A program made the position numbers and the translations under genes. Below, piece after piece: positions 1 to 13,531 of a stretch of DNA of 64,000 nucleotides. A model generated the notes under the pieces. That model saw only the letters and a list, made by a program, of their open reading frames with translations. It did not search any database and was not told the DNA's origin. This DNA comes from Varroa destructor (lineage: Eukaryota; Arthropoda; Arachnida; Mesostigmata; Varroidae). The stretch's first letter is position 1. Each line of letters starts with the position of its first letter. Where the stretch lies: NCBI RefSeq assembly GCF_002443255.2, contig NW_019211455.1:41104837-41168836 (forward strand), given 5' to 3'.

Positions 1-3000
1 TTGTCACCGCCGACTTGATGAAACCCAACAATCATATTCTTAGACATGAAGCGGCTCTACGGAAATTAATTTTCATACCATTTAGCTATAACAGGATGCA
101 TGTTCGCACTAATGTATATTTTAACGCTGGTTCGGCACAAATCAAGTAGACGAAATTGGTTTTGGCCTGGCAGTTCCACTCAAGAAAGAAGTAAGTTCGG
201 CAAAATAAAGTTACTTTTAAAATACAACATTTTACCCACCTAAGAAGTAATTTATGGCCGGCAATTTCTCTCACGAGTGCTCGGCCTAGCAAAGTCCTTC
301 TAAACATCCAAAGATATGGGCTCCTTCAAATACTATCAAAAACTGTTCGTATACCTAACGATACATGAAATAAAGACACGAATAAAACGATTATCGGATG
401 GACGAATGTTATTGATAGTATAGTGACTAGCTAATGCAGAAAAAGCCGATCGTTACCGGGTCGGCCCAGTGATAGCTAACAGCCCCATAGGGAACTGCTC
501 GAGCCACAAGAAGCGCTCACGAATTACCCGGAGATCGCTGGAATTTTCAAGATAAACCACATTACAACGACATTTAAGGTACGCTCATTCGTTCTAATAG
601 TCGTATTGTTTAGCTTATGTTTGGAATTGGCATTGGTTTTACTGGCTGTCGCAAGCGCGCGTCTGATATATGGTACGGCCAACAGGTGTACCGAAGCACT
701 GTTTTGGTGCGAGCATCGCTCAAAGTAAAATTTCGGCCGTATCGCCGGAGGCAACTTTACCCATACCAATACGCTTCAATATCAAACTATAGACAATCTG
801 GAGGACATTTGTGTTTCGCGCGAAACACTAGGGTTCTAATTGAAACCTTGACAGAGGCACTAGTTTTAAAGAAGCTCAGTAGCCTAGAGTTAGACGCGTG
901 TCGCTTAAATTAAGCAATCCTAGAAGTAATGATGTGATATTATCCACGGCACCAATTCAATGCAATTCGTTAATTTACGCAGCAAACCAGAGTCGTTTTT
1001 GAAAAAGCAGAATTTCAATGTAAAAAAAAAATGGTCTTAGATTAGAAAAATTCCGTTGCATCGCATATGGACAGATCAGTGCAGTACCAAAAAAACTGAA
1101 TGATATAGATGGATATGATTAAGGTTGTCAAGTCAGACTGATTACAATATACAGTTATTCAGATAATAATAATAATACCTAGAAAATCACTAAGAGATAT
1201 CGTAACATACAATTTTTCCACTAAGGCCCCTATCCCTTGAAAAAAGTGCTACAATGCAACAGAAATTTTTTTAAAAAGTGTTTCAGAATCTTGATAGAAA
1301 TGTTAAAATAGAGTGATTAAATAAAAACATAAAAATAATAAACGTACATAATCTGAGTTTGCGAACTTTCCATCTTGTGAGTATGTGTCAAAGCTTCTGA
1401 TAAGACTTCTTTCTAAACAACCGAAATTTAGTAGCGTAGGCTCGTTTGACGAATGAGTAGAATGCAGTCTTCTATTTGAGGCTATATATATATATATATA
1501 TATAACTCAAGTTATTTTTTGTGAACGTTGAAATTTTATGAAGATCATAAAGATGAGTTCAGTTAGAGGAGCAGCCTTCACCTAACTCACAGTAAAAAAA
1601 AGTTTCTCAATGGCCGTGCTTCCAAGTTAGTCATAGCTTTCAAACAGTCTCTGTACGTGCCGTGTCACACATGTCCTTCCTCCATCTGCTCCTGTGGGCA
1701 AGCCACTAGTGTCTACGGCAACGGCGTGATACTATCAATTTCCCTTGTGATCATTTTACCCGGGCTATCTCTCTGCTTTCAAATAGTTTGATCTAGTCGA
1801 ATTTATAAACAAATCACAAACTAGTGGATAAGAAAGATCTACCTCGTCCATTCAAACTATATTCGCTAACCGTTAGAACCTAAAATCTTTCGAGATGGCA
1901 GCAAGCCGATTTGAAGAAAAATCTTTATTTACTTTGACCGTCTATTTACAGTAATATTCTATTTGTATTTAACAGAATAATTCGTTGGAGGTTCGTCCAC
2001 TAGATGAAGACTTTTTTTTCGTTGTGACATGGCGATGACTCTTGCGGCTAATGCGCTGTATTTTTTTTTATTGAGGGTACACTGTCTGCATGATATTACA
2101 TCGTGCATCAACTAAGGCACCTCTAATCTCAGCTGTATCCGTGCAGCACTAGAAAAGTGTGGCATATACGCCACTCAAATCGGAGACGAGGAATTTGAGA
2201 TATATGACTATATTTTGGGTATATCCTTGTGCATAAATTCTGAGCATTTCATTGTGGCCTAGAGTTGGAACAAGGTAGAACATAACGCGGCATCGCGACA
2301 GCGTTTAGCATCAGGAGGTTTCCGTCTTTGAACGAACTACCCATTTTTTAACATATCCTGGTGCTCTTCAGCGATGTATTCTAGTGAAAAGTTTCTGAGC
2401 GAGGCGCGTTGATTGTAAATCGTTTACGAATGCGATACAATGGTCGCATCACCGTTGATCACACGTGGTGATCAACCGCGTTTCCGGCCTGCCCCTCTGC
2501 TCTCTAGCCTCAGATAAACTTTTCGCACCTGCAATACATTCAAATAGATTTTCTAAAACAAAGGAGTCGATCATGGAATAGAGCAATTCGTTTGCGTAGC
2601 AATTCATTTTCCGAAGTCGGGACCAAATGACGCCCGGCCAACCTGCCTGCACCTACAATATCGACAGAAAGAAAGATCGCAAAAAATAGGATAACTACAT
2701 GTTCTGCTAGCGACAAGTTGAACTTCTGTCCCCAGCGGCAAAGATAGCTCGCAACGCGTGCCATATCAATTCCTGCAAAGGAATGCTTGTACGCAGCGTG
2801 GACATTAGCATGCTATAGATCCAATGATGCCCCCAATACTTTACAACTACGTATGACTCACGTAGCGCTCTCCGTCAGGTATAATGGCAGCACCTATAAC
2901 GCGAGTCATTCTGTTGAGCTTCACAGATGTATTAGAATTTGTATTTACATGTACAAGCGTTTATTTTCAACAAGAACGTCAACGATTTTTGCTACAGTTA

Positions 3001-4252
3001 AATCGTCGTACAACCTCGTATGAACGATTCTATCACGATCTACTTGGCGCACCTCATAATGGTTGCACTGTCTATAGAAATACATTATATTTGTCTCGTT
3101 TCGAGGTAAAGATGCGCACTCACTTTTTTGGCAGTGTGCTAGATTTTGCCGCAATGATGCTCAATGTATGCTGTAATGGAGGCCGCTTGGAGCTTACGAA
3201 CCATCTCGATACGACTGGAACAGTTCCTTAGTAGCAATACGCTCTATCACATAACATCTTCATATACAAAATAAGCAAAAAACGCTGAATAGCTATTATC
3301 TGTCTCGCACCACTGGCTGTAGCCCTCTTCAACTGCCTAGATATAGTTCAATGCTTCATCTCTGTTTATCTTGAAAACCGAAAACATTTTACCTAGCCTA
3401 TAGCTTTTTGCTGCTTATTCGACGGCAAGTCTTGATACTGGAAGGACCTGCTACCAAGATAGTAAAGGTCCTAACGCAGATAAGTAATCTAGTAGAAGTA
3501 CCGCACATAAAATGGGACATAGATGAAGTTTTTGTCTTTTCTATTGGAGAGGGTAGCAGCTTCTCGTAATGGCAATGTGTTTTTGACACACTAAACATTC
3601 GAGGTGGCCTCAGTTCGAAATTCTGAAACCTTATTTACCATCTGAGGCCTTTAATAGTTCAGGTAACTTTCCCAATACATAGCTCGATCAATTATTTAAA
3701 GTTCAGGCTCACTTGTGTCCTTTTTTGCATAGTGTTATAGGCTGCCAGGGTGGCCAAGTGGAAACAGTCTACAGATAAATAGGTTTTGCGTAAAATGAAG
3801 ATTTCGTATAGTGAAAGTACATAATACAATCCTATACTATATTTCTGCATTGATCCGTTTCGATAAAAAAAAAAAAAGTTTTGTTCACTTACAAACGCAG
3901 CCGTGCCGCCAACTTATTATTTGACGCTGCTAAATTGTTGCGGTAACAATTCAATAGTTACAAAAAGTGGCTTTCGACACCTTAACAAAATTCGCTGGAG
4001 ACCCTTATTCTTAGTTGGACAGTGTTAATGCTGGTTTAGATGTTGCACTAGAGACGTTGATGACCATAGCGTGAGGTATCTCTTCACCTCTCTCGAATAT
4101 ATTTTTGCTTCGTGAAGTTTCAACCATTGTGTATAGAAATCGCAAGCCTTTGCAGTACAGCCTTTACGGGTAATGATAATCAGCCTATTGTCATTCTTGC
4201 AAGCACAAAGGAACGCTCTTTACCTATGGGATATGATCATTACCATACTGAA
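1..4252. other. Non-coding stretch, no gene seen
   Basis: AT-rich sequence in which the open frames are short, overlap on opposite strands and show no recognisable protein pattern. A short (TA)n run lies at about 1485-1504. The longest open frame (plus, 2884-3231, 115 codons) matches no family I know and is probably chance. Confidence 0.5.
1482..1504. repeat. (TA)n microsatellite
   Basis: Short pure TA dinucleotide run in intergenic DNA. Confidence 0.9.
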
Positions 4253-4659
4253 TTAGCGCTCTAAAGCCACGTCGAGATTTTCAAGTGACTCATCAAAAGG
4301 GATTGTGTGAATTTTCTTGATAACGTGGGGCACGTACAATAACATTGTCTTGACATAGCCATTGTTGGTTGTAGTGTGCTTTGAAAAAGCTTTGGCAACA
4401 TGGTTGAGGTCTCCGACACAGAGTCGTATAACGTTCTCGTATAATTCATTTTGTTCATTCGTTGTGAGACGGCATTGACAGACTTTCCCACACGTTCATT
4501 CTATACCCATTACTCTTAAAGCCCGCGATTCGATTCTTCAATTTGAGGGGCCCGATGACGTTTTTCCAATTGGTTTTCTAGTGTTGAAATCGTCTGCGTG
4601 TCTAGCTCCGGACGTGTCTCGTCCATCCATTCGTTCAGGTAGAGATTGTCCAGAGACAT
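4253..4659 (-). pseudogene. Broken small coding region, unidentified
   Basis: Two adjacent minus-strand open segments look coding by composition but are not in one frame. The first (4659 to 4516) starts at an ATG with A at -3 and encodes 47 residues, beginning MSLDNLYLNEWMDETRPEL, rich in charged residues, ending at TAA. The second (4495 to 4253) is open for 80 codons without an early Met. It contains NEQNELYENVIRLCVGDL and later KTMLLYVPHVIKKIHTIPF, ending ENLDVALER-stop. Joining them needs a frame change and passage of a TGA at 4496-4498, or an intron for which I see no convincing donor/acceptor pair. I do not recognise the family. It may be a decayed gene, or two exons of a gene whose junction I cannot resolve. 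Confidence 0.35.
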
Positions 4660-6871
4660 ACTGTCTAAAATAATCAGCTGTCACTGGTCAAAAAGGTGAG
4701 CCTAAAAATAAGCTTTGATCCTGGGACAGAGATATTGGCTAAATACCAAAAAAAAAAAACTCAAGGTTCGGACGTCCAAGGAAAAGGTAACTATATAGAT
4801 ACAATGTAAACAGGATATGTTAGCCTTTCTAGCTACCATGGCAGGGCAAGTCGGACTTGATCTCTATTGATGTAGAGCGAATAGGAACTGAATCGCAATA
4901 CGATCAGAGTTAAGTCAGAGCTCCAGAAAACTAAAAATGCACAAATGTTTAATAATGATAATAACAGATCCGAGTAGAAGCTGAGGGTGTAAAATGTTTC
5001 GGCAGATATGCAATTACCGCGTATTAAGTTGGTACAGTTATAATGGAGACGGTTCACTAAAAGACAAATCGGAACGTAATGTCACGCTATAGGATAATTT
5101 GACTCTGAAAAATGTCCAGGTAATGCTAGAGGGAACATTACGCAGCAGGCTGGAAGACTGGAGGGAGAAAGGGATATTTACCAAAGGAAATACTGAAACA
5201 ATATAGGTGTCAGGGTGGTGGTGAATTCATAACTTATTTATGAACTAAATATACGGGTTTAAATTCGGACATAAGGACCGTTCATTTTTTTTTGCTGGAA
5301 GGGAGCCGCCAGCCATTTAGGCGATGCTTAACAAAAGCGATAACACCAAATGAAAAAGCTGAGAGAGAACAACCCAAACGAACGCTTGCGCAATCACAAC
5401 TCAAACGTTACAGAGTAATAGGTATAAGTTTAAAATTAATAGACCATAAGAGAGAGATCCTCGGAATGGTTTCACAGATAGTGTAGAAGTTTTGAGCTGA
5501 AAATGCAGATGTCAAGAGATATTAGGTAGAATAAATATTAGGCCAACTTGAGCTTGCAGCTACAAATCATTTCATTCAGGCTTCGTAGTGACGAGGCAAG
5601 TAGGCCATGCTTACTATCAGTTGAAATGGTAAAGAAAAAGAATTAAATTGAGCAAGAAAAAATTATCGCTATCTGCTGTCGGCAATAATCTGTAGCAAAA
5701 CCAAATTGACTGCGTCCGTTAGGGAAACCTGAAATGTTCGTTAATCATTTCGGCTCGATAGCTCGAGCTGTTCTGTGTCGGCTTGCCCTCATTGCTTACA
5801 ACAGCTATGGCAATAAAATTCAAATCGTGATGAGCCAAGAACAACACTTATCTTTCTTGTATTCAGCTTTATCCCGTTTCTGATATTTTAGGAGAACGTT
5901 AGTGTAATCTATTTACAGCAAGACAGATAATGAGTTATTAATTATCCGAGAAATTATAGTTGACTGACGAACTGGATTCGTGATGGGGCATTCGTGATGC
6001 TTGCAAAGGCTATTGCGGACCTAACTAAATGTACAAGCGATTAGGAACAGATCACCGAGAGTACACTGATCCATAGCACTTCAGCTGTGACTAAACGCTA
6101 TTCAACTGGCTAGCGATCATCACATCTAGCTACCAATGACTATAGCATCTATAGATGCTCTGTGGATCGCATTAGATGCTTCTTCTTCATGCATGCTGCT
6201 TCTTCTTTCAACATGGAGCGAATTGAAGATTCAAACCTAAATCATAACGTGTCCCCACAATCGGTGAGCACATACGCTTAGAAAGCCATATTATCCTCAT
6301 ACATATATTATCATACATATACATATTAGGAATAAAACAAATTCATCTATTTGAAGCAAGTGAGTCTAAACTTGCACTATCTTTTGAACGAGGTGTACAG
6401 ATTAAATAGCGCAAGACGCACAAAGGATTGACCTTTATTGGTCAAGGAGTTACGTTGAAGTTTTTGAAACATCTTCCCAGCCAGCTGCCTTCTATAATGG
6501 AGACGCCCGAGAAGCTGAGTGTTTATACTTCACTATAGCGTATAAAGTCCTCTTCCGATTTTCGCCTTCCGGGTTCAGCCGGGGATTTAATGAGCCTTGC
6601 TTTGGACAGTTTTCATTTGGAATGACGCACGTTGCTATACTCTGCTACCTTTGTTCAATAGTTTCGCGAACGAAAGACGATACCGTCAAGATTCTTGCAT
6701 ATACGGCTCGTTATCGGAAAGTGTTTGGCCAATGAAGTCGAGGGTGGGTTCGGGCGTTTGGGTCTTACTGAATTTTTCAGCTTTATTATTTCTTCAATTC
6801 ATTGTACACTACAACGTTTTCAAAGAGGCTTTTTTCTTTAATTTATATATTTTTCTATCTCTTATTTTTTA

Positions 6872-6919
<48 letters not shown>

Positions 6920-7114
6920 AATTTATAATTATAATTTAGCTGACTTTTATGATAAAAACAGCTAAATTGTACCATTTATGGGAGGTTATGCTAAAGGACT
7001 CGAAAATGATGGCTTTATTGTGCGCTCTATGTGAGCTCTTGCATGCAAACACGCTCCCGTTCCAGAGATGAATGTGTACCTATGGAGCACTGCATATATA
7101 AAGCATTATATGAT
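4660..7114. other. Non-coding stretch, no gene seen
   Basis: AT-rich DNA with only short, unsupported open frames. The plus-strand frame at 6597-6965 runs into a TA microsatellite and has no domain I recognise. Confidence 0.5.
6877..6915. repeat. (TA)n microsatellite
   Basis: About 39 bp of uninterrupted TA dinucleotides. Confidence 0.95.
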
Positions 7115-7633
7115 TCATAGCTCATTTATGGCCGCTCCGAAGTTCACACATGCTGCGTCTAAATGTAAGGAAACAATATCCTCTGTAACTCGAACAACTT
7201 CGCCCATATACATCTCGTAGCATTCGTTCAAAGCTTTCACATGATCACTAACTTCGAAAAGTTGTTTTACTTCGTTTGCTTGGGATGCGCCGAAATGTTC
7301 CCGGCTGAGTAGAATAGATACGATGCACACGTCCGCACCAATCACCGTGCCCAATAGATTACGATGTTTACCTCCACAAAGGATAACATTATCACCAAGT
7401 GTAAACAGTTCACATCCTATTGTCCACTTCACGCCAGCATTGACCTGACTGTCGTTTCCAGCATCCTCGATACGTACGTCTTGCCCATCGAACCTTTTCT
7501 TCTTGCGACACGTCCCGTTTCGACAGCGGTCGTCATCGTGAAGATAACGTTTCCTAGATGGTTGTCCGGCTGACAAAACCGTTTCGAAAGTTATTCTCAT
7601 TGTAGCAAGTCGGCGAAAATACGCTAAAACCAA
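7115..7633 (-). CDS. Divergent SPT5-like KOW-region protein, single exon
   Basis: An uninterrupted 172-codon frame. Residues about 40-60 hold a basic patch followed by KKRFDGQDV. Next come a KOW-like unit (LFTLGDNVILCGGKHRNLLG), the linker QANEVKQLFEVSDHVKAL and a second KOW-like unit ending GEVVRVTEDIVSLHLD. Order and spacing match the SPT5 segment from the basic patch before KOW2 through KOW2-KOW3, where the family has a GDNVEV..GEL.NLQGK block, then ANELRKYFK.GDHVK and GLIVRVE. SPT5 is the DSIF elongation factor that travels with RNA polymerase II. This copy is far shorter than SPT5 (about 1000 aa), lacks NGN and C-terminal repeats, and has no introns. That suggests an old retrocopy or duplicated fragment. 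The open frame despite strong divergence hints at retained function, but transcription is unknown. Start could be Met1 or Met12. Confidence 0.6.
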   Translation of the reverse strand: MVLAYFRRLATMRITFETVLSAGQPSRKRYLHDDDRCRNGTCRKKKRFDGQDVRIEDAGNDSQVNAGVKWTIGCELFTLGDNVILCGGKHRNLLGTVIGADVCIVSILLSREHFGASQANEVKQLFEVSDHVKALNECYEMYMGEVVRVTEDIVSLHLDAACVNFGAAINEL

Positions 7634-9734
7634 CGTACTTCGGAAAATTCGGTAGTTTTGACAATGAAATCGAAAGGTCCTATAGAACGATTACGCAGGT
7701 TTAGATCCTATGGGTTTAGAACTAATATAGAATAGAAAGAAAATTGACTTTCAATTAAGTGTTGACGTCCATTACCTCTGTCCAGCATAGTTTCAGACGT
7801 TTGCTGTAGAAACAAGTACCATAAAACAACATAGCCCTACGACGCCAGCAATAACTAGGACTGAATTTATCTCAAGATTGCTCATTGACTCCGCCTACGC
7901 AGTCCCTCTCTCGTTGCTGCGATAGCTTATTCGGATGACTCACACTATAGCTTCTGTCTTCTTCGTTATGTCTTCGCTGTTGATGAGGTTGGCTGAATAC
8001 AAGGTCCTTTGTAAGCCAGCTAGCTGGGGCGGGCAAGGGTTAGCGTGAAATTTCAAGCTTTGACAGAATTACTTCATAATATGATTTTCCATTGCAATTA
8101 ATGCATCTCATTGTTTTAATACAGGACAATTAGCATTGCGGATGTTTATGGCAGTACAACACACGAAAATACGAAGTCGTTATTGTTCCTCTATGTGTTT
8201 ACGTTCTACAAATATTTTATGCGTTTTCATATCTGTACGGGCACAGGATCAATTAATATTACTCTAATTTTTTGTGAAAGCTAATACGGCTTTTGATATT
8301 GATCATATTCTATTCTGTTTTTTTTTGTTATTTTTCTATTTTACGAATAGAAGACGAAAAGCAGAGTCTATCGGAAGCCTTTTATCAGTTTGGTTCGAGA
8401 TTCGTGCGTAGACTGAATTGTCTGAAAATATGTGTTGTTTAGTGATCTGGCCGATTACTCTCGAGGGATGTATCAGGCTAGTTTTGTCTAGTCATGTAAC
8501 ACGGGAATCGAAGTGTTGAGAGAAGCGCAGTTCCCAATTCCCGTGCCCCTGTCTTCGGTGGGACGTCCGTCACTTGTTTTGGTAGACGCCTTCAGTGTTT
8601 CAATTGGAAACTACGCCCGCATGTGATGTTGAATAAATCGGCTTAAAATTATGGTTTCTACTCGGCTCTCATCGATAAATTCAAATGCTATTGCTTCCGT
8701 AAAAACTAAGAGCAATGAACCAATCGAAGTCCTTCATTACGCTAAGTGTCCTGTTATTCTCTAACCTGATTCTGCTGTTATAATCCTTTTTAGGCACTTG
8801 CTCAATCTCTAATGCCAAGGTCCGCTATACAACTCAACAATAAATTGCATTAAGCAATGGTTACATTAGAAAATAATGGAAAAGTCTTCCGATGTTAGTC
8901 TAGATCTAGTTTGGATCTAGAGCAACCTTTTTGGCAATAAACGAAATTTAGATTGGTCACGAGCCTTTTTAGATATCACTGCTTGTACTTATAGCGCGCA
9001 AAGCAAATTATAAAGGGCTACTATATGTACATGTATGCATACACTTTTTTTTTATGTTTATTTTAAAGAACCGCTACCCCGAACAGTGACTCGTTTATCG
9101 TTCATTAGTATACGAAGTCGAGGAAATCTCAGTGCTAATAAACGAAACAAACAGCCTGATTAATGCTCTCCATCAAACAAACAAGCAAACAAACAAAGAT
9201 TAAATTATGGTTACTTACCTTAACTATTGCTTTGGGAACAAGGCTTTAATGGAACTTACGGATATCGCTCTTACTTCTCACGTAGTCCATGGATTAATCG
9301 AAAAACTAGTTATTCAGATAAACGTGAGAACATTACAGTGTACTCGGATCAATTACTTCACGATCAGACCACCTTCATGGGCAGTTTGGGCATGGATTTT
9401 CATTTGTCACTTGTATTCGTCTTGGGAGCAATAAAACGCGTCTTGCAAAGAAGCCGCGAAGGAAAACTGACGCATGTCCAATGTACTACGGGTCAGAGTC
9501 CATTTGATTTTGCAAACAGAGGATTCTGGAAATAAACATCCATCGGTAGCGTCTGTTTAAAAATTTCCGATTAATGAAGTATTCCTCAATAACTTTTACT
9601 CTATAGTATTTTGAAAAAACAAGCCAAAGTTACATGAAATCGTTTTTAGGACAATGAACATAGGGCACTGCCCTCTGCGATAGCTGCCAAGCAATTGTCT
9701 ATCATACTAATTAGGTAAAGGTGAAAAGGGTAAA
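7634..9734. other. Non-coding stretch, no gene seen
   Basis: AT-rich. Two overlapping plus-strand frames at 9207-9535 have no recognisable motif and are probably chance or unrecognisable relics. Confidence 0.45.
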
Positions 9735-9845
9735 ATGCAGACTTCACAAGTAATTTCGATCCTACGACGTCGGTGAGACATTGTCTGCTTTCGGATTAAG
9801 TAGTAAATAAATTACTACAGTGAGCTACGCTACTAGTATAAAGTC
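9735..9845 (-). mobile_element. Degenerate tRNA-derived SINE-like element
   Basis: On the minus strand it has a box-A-like sequence (GTAGCGTAGCTCACTGTAGT), then ACAATGTCTCACC, a box-B-like GGATCGAAAT and a tail TGAAGTCTGCATTTTACC. The same arrangement and tail words recur near 42.5, 48.6, 49.5 and 57.5 kb. Called by eye; no target-site duplication was identified. Confidence 0.4.
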
Positions 9846-12024
9846 TGCCCTGACCCAAACCGATGTGTGGTACAGTCGATATATTTTTGAAGTACCTATT
9901 CGATTACTAGCAATACATTAACGTAGCTCCTGACAAGGCCAGCACGTGATTGCCTTGTTGCTTAATTATGCCAGTTTTCAATTTACAATTGTTTCGATTG
10001 GTGATCGAATCTCAGATTTTGAAGAGAGGACTCATTGACTAGCGTACTACAGCCCGCCGTTTCGCAGTAATAACCCTGCCTACAGCAGACAGTAGAGATA
10101 TAATGCTATGACCAGTTAAGGAGGAGAAAAGACGGCCTACATGTTTGGCATAGCCGTGAAAAAACTAGGAAATCTCTTCCAAAAACCGAAGAAGCGTTGC
10201 CTCGTTTTGGCATGCGTTCGGTGCGCTCTTTGGCTGCCTAAAAAACGTACCGATTTGTGGTAACTCTGATTTATCACGTGGTTCCAGTCCAGAATGGAAC
10301 ATAAGCGTGTTTTGCTGAGTGGTGGGAGCCAGCCGTCTGAAACGACGCTTACCGCCAATGCCTAGCGTAATGGAACATTTAGATATTTCGTAATGCTACG
10401 GCACTAATCCGTCTACCCACCGAACTAACGGGCACCTGAAGTAATTTAGAGTTGAAAATTGGCATAGACATAATTCGTTTTGTGCCAACCGTATGAAAGA
10501 GTCACTGCAAATAGATCGATGCACGCCCAACAGAATCGTGTGACTCTTGATGGACTATTGGCGAAATACTGGATACATGAGTTCTATAGACGGGAATTAA
10601 CAGACTGGGCATCGGGGAATCAAGGCCAGGAGAAGGGTTTACCAGGACCAAAGTGGATAAGCTTTTATACTCGTTAATCCTTTCTCTCTCTCTCTCTCTC
10701 CCTCTCTCTCAATCTAGACAATAGAAAACGTTGTGAAGAGGTTAAAATACAGTACACACAAGTTTCGCGGTCGGTGTTTACGAAGAACCTTGATTAGCAA
10801 TATATGCAAGCTGGCAAGCGGAAATGGCTTGCGGAAAGCGATGTAACTCTCGTTTACGACAGAGGGTACTGACATCCCAAATAAGAGCTAAAACATCGTT
10901 TATAGAATGGATGATCTCGATAGGGTCAACTAAAAACTCGTGTGTGACAAATGAAGCGATCACGAATTTGTACTTTTCAAGATGCATGAAGAAACAGCCT
11001 CAAAAAAATAATTGAAACTTATTCAAGTTTCAATGGGCCGAAGATGCGTATGAGATGACCTCTTGTGGACAGCTGAAATTGCTGTTCAGCTAACGGCCTA
11101 CGGGGGCGTACACAAGGGGCATATCAAGGAGAAGGAGCGAGAATAATATCCGCTGAAAGTGGTCGAGTGCAACCTAGACCAATATTAAATAAATAACGAA
11201 CGATTGTTTCCGATAACGGGCTCTTTAGCTGTTAGTACGTAACCGAACAATGTAATCAGGCCGCGTAAAGGAAACCGCCACTTATAAGGAAAACATGAGC
11301 AATTGGGAAATAGCGGCCAAATTGTCTTAGAAAGGCAACCGGCCTTGACAGGATAGAAACAGGAAAAGGAATTTCTATTTCATTACGAAACTAGCAGACG
11401 ATAAGTGACTGTCTAACATGAACAGCTTCGTTGATCAACATGTTAACAAATGGCTACGCCTGCCATTGAGCAGTCGTACAACTGCAATAGTCGTCATACT
11501 ATCGGGGACAATATTGCCAATCGGTGTATTTATATTATGTCAAGTTCATCTGTATTGTGTATTATTTAATTTGTATCTTCATTAATTCAATGAAATCCAT
11601 TTAACTAGCGTAATACCGGCTGATAATTAAGTCGCTTATGGTCGCTTCCATATGCTCAATTGCTATGGTTAATTAAATTAGAGTCACAAGCGAAGTGACG
11701 GGCACACCGAATGCCACAGCAGATTCACGCAGCGAATTCAATATGATACAATACGTCCTCACGTAGGAAATCTATAGCAATCTTTTATATGTGAAGAGAG
11801 CTTTTTGTTTTGTCTCAGAGGGCGTCTGTGATCTTTTACTCACGTTCCAGGTTTGAAGGCTTGTAACACGACATTCCGTACTGGATACGACTTGTCCACT
11901 ATTAGAGCAGACCTACACCGAGGTAAAGAACGATTTTAGGTCTTCACAGCCCTCAGCTTCGTAACTACTTTCAGTCGACAATGCAACAAACGCCCAGACT
12001 AACACCTCTCTGAAAATCGTGTGA
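9846..12024. other. Intergenic DNA with possible GBA relics
   Basis: No intact gene. A (CT)n run lies at about 10683-10710. The plus-strand frame at 10480-10677 ends GQEKGLPGPKWISFYTR, which could be a decayed glucosylceramidase exon (family pattern: a Gly-rich loop, LKG.PG, then an aromatic-rich helix) belonging to the remnant at 12.0-12.65 kb. This is weak. Confidence 0.3.
10680..10710. repeat. (CT)n microsatellite
   Basis: Near-pure CT dinucleotides with a few interruptions. Confidence 0.9.
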
Positions 12025-12655
12025 ATAGTTTACGTAACTAAGCTTCGGATATCCCTAGCGTTCCCTATTGACGGATTCAATGCGTCCCTTGTGGCTAATT
12101 TAGCTACCCACCTGCAGGAGGAGAAGTGCCTCAGACTGTGCTACCCCTAAAAGCTAGAGCTAAATTCCAAAAAAAAAGCAACTCCGTCAAAAAAACTCAG
12201 GCAGAATAAGCTATGGATTGCTATGTCTAATTAGTTTATTCTGAGCCTGTCACATGTGTAGTTCAACGCACCCTGAGTCGACTTTACACCTCACCTTACC
12301 AGAGAACCGCCTGAAATTTCGCTTGCGGGTTCCGGAACACCCGCGTCCATACAATTCCTTTTTTTTTTCTATAAAAGTTTCAGCTCAAAGCGAAATTACA
12401 AGGTCTTTTTCCAAGTTCTATTATACGGAAGGTATTCAATATTACATAATTTGTTACCATGCCGCGAAGTCCACTGGACCTTCCATACCTTATGTTATTC
12501 GGAGACTCGTATTCAAGACTTTAGTATTATAACAAAGTTTTGAGAACAGGTTTTATACAGTTGCGTTTCTTCATCCCGATGGTACCAAGGTAGCCATTAT
12601 TGAGGCTGGCGAGGAAGTCTTCATCAAAAGAAACGACAAAAAATTTTATGGATAA
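12025..12655 (+). pseudogene. Glucosylceramidase-like (GH30) remnant, module 1
   Basis: Fragments of a plus-strand gene. An open segment at 12025-12150 includes NASLVANLATHLQEEKCLRL and shares sequence with 18.8 kb. A second segment near 12400 contains SFSKF. A third (about 12531-12655) contains FYTVAFLHPDGTKVAII and ends at TAA. HFSKF followed about 30-40 residues later by VALxxPDGS.V is the C-terminal signature of lysosomal glucosylceramidase (GBA), which cleaves glucosylceramide. After PDG the sequence diverges and stops early, and no catalytic region is recognisable, so this is called a pseudogene. The same DNA order recurs in module 2 (20.2-21.07 kb). AATAAA-type signals lie at 12762-12771. 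Confidence 0.5.
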
Positions 12656-12946
12656 GTATCAAACGACGCATAGCCACCAGTCGATTGTGGCATTGGAGTA
12701 ATTACAAATTAATGATACAAACAGCTGTGGAGCGCTGGCGAAGCTTGATAATATAGATCAGAATAAATAAATCTTATCCATAATAATGTAATTTATGTAT
12801 AAAGTGAATAAAGTAGGCATAGGAATCTTTCGCTGACACAATTTTTCATTATGTTGAATACGACAAGCTACTAGCTAAACGGGTAACATTAAAATCAAGC
12901 AAAAGTAAAAAGATACCAGTTAGCAATTTTAATAGATTATAAACTA

Positions 12947-12952
12947 TTTATT
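12947..12952 (-). promoter_or_regulatory. Candidate poly(A) signal of the CRAL-TRIO gene
   Basis: Reads AATAAA on the minus strand, about 290 nt past the CRAL-TRIO stop codon. Confidence 0.35.
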
Positions 12953-13243
12953 TGGCGGGCTAACTTAGGATCATTTAGATGGTCAGTCCTAGGACTGCCT
13001 ACGCTCCTGATCTCTTCAACTCGACGTTTGTGAATGGTATTATTTTCACGTGTATACGACAACAGCTGCGGGCGAGTCTATTGCAAATTAGTATTTTCTT
13101 CTATCTAATCGACCAATACTTAGCCACTGACCGCTAGTTCGGTATTGCTTACTTGGCGCCCTTTTTTTTTCTAATTTGTGTAAGCTCTACCCAGCTTCTC
13201 AAATTTAGCGATACTTAATGAGGCTTCTTCAAATTGAATCCTT

Positions 13244-13531
13244 TCAGTTTAGAGAGTTCGAGCTTTCGGAGCTCCCACGCCTATCGTCTGTTTTACTGGT
13301 ACTTTGCCAAGTTTTGCCAGTGTCGGAGAGCTTGTACCCAAAACGGCTGGCCGCAAGAATCTCCTTATCACGGGCATAGAATTCCTCCATAACTTGCGTT
13401 TCGAAAACTACAGATCCTTGGGCACCACCGAATTCTTTCGGAAGAATCGAACGGTCGATGATTCGGTGGAGAGACGCCAGATCGTTGCCGTGGGTCTTCA
13501 CAAAAATACGCCGGAATGATGAAGAAATGAA
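13244..13531 (-). CDS. CRAL-TRIO gene exon 5
   Basis: Acceptor AATTCTCAG|TTCATT; phase 0; runs to the stop at 13244-13246. Contains HGNDLASLHRII and LPKEFGG. The last about 30 residues are a Ser/Lys-rich tail. Confidence 0.85.
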   Translation of the reverse strand, partial: FISSSFRRIFVKTHGNDLASLHRIIDRSILPKEFGGAQGSVVFETQVMEEFYARDKEILAASRFGYKLSDTGKTWQSTSKTDDRRGSSESSNSLN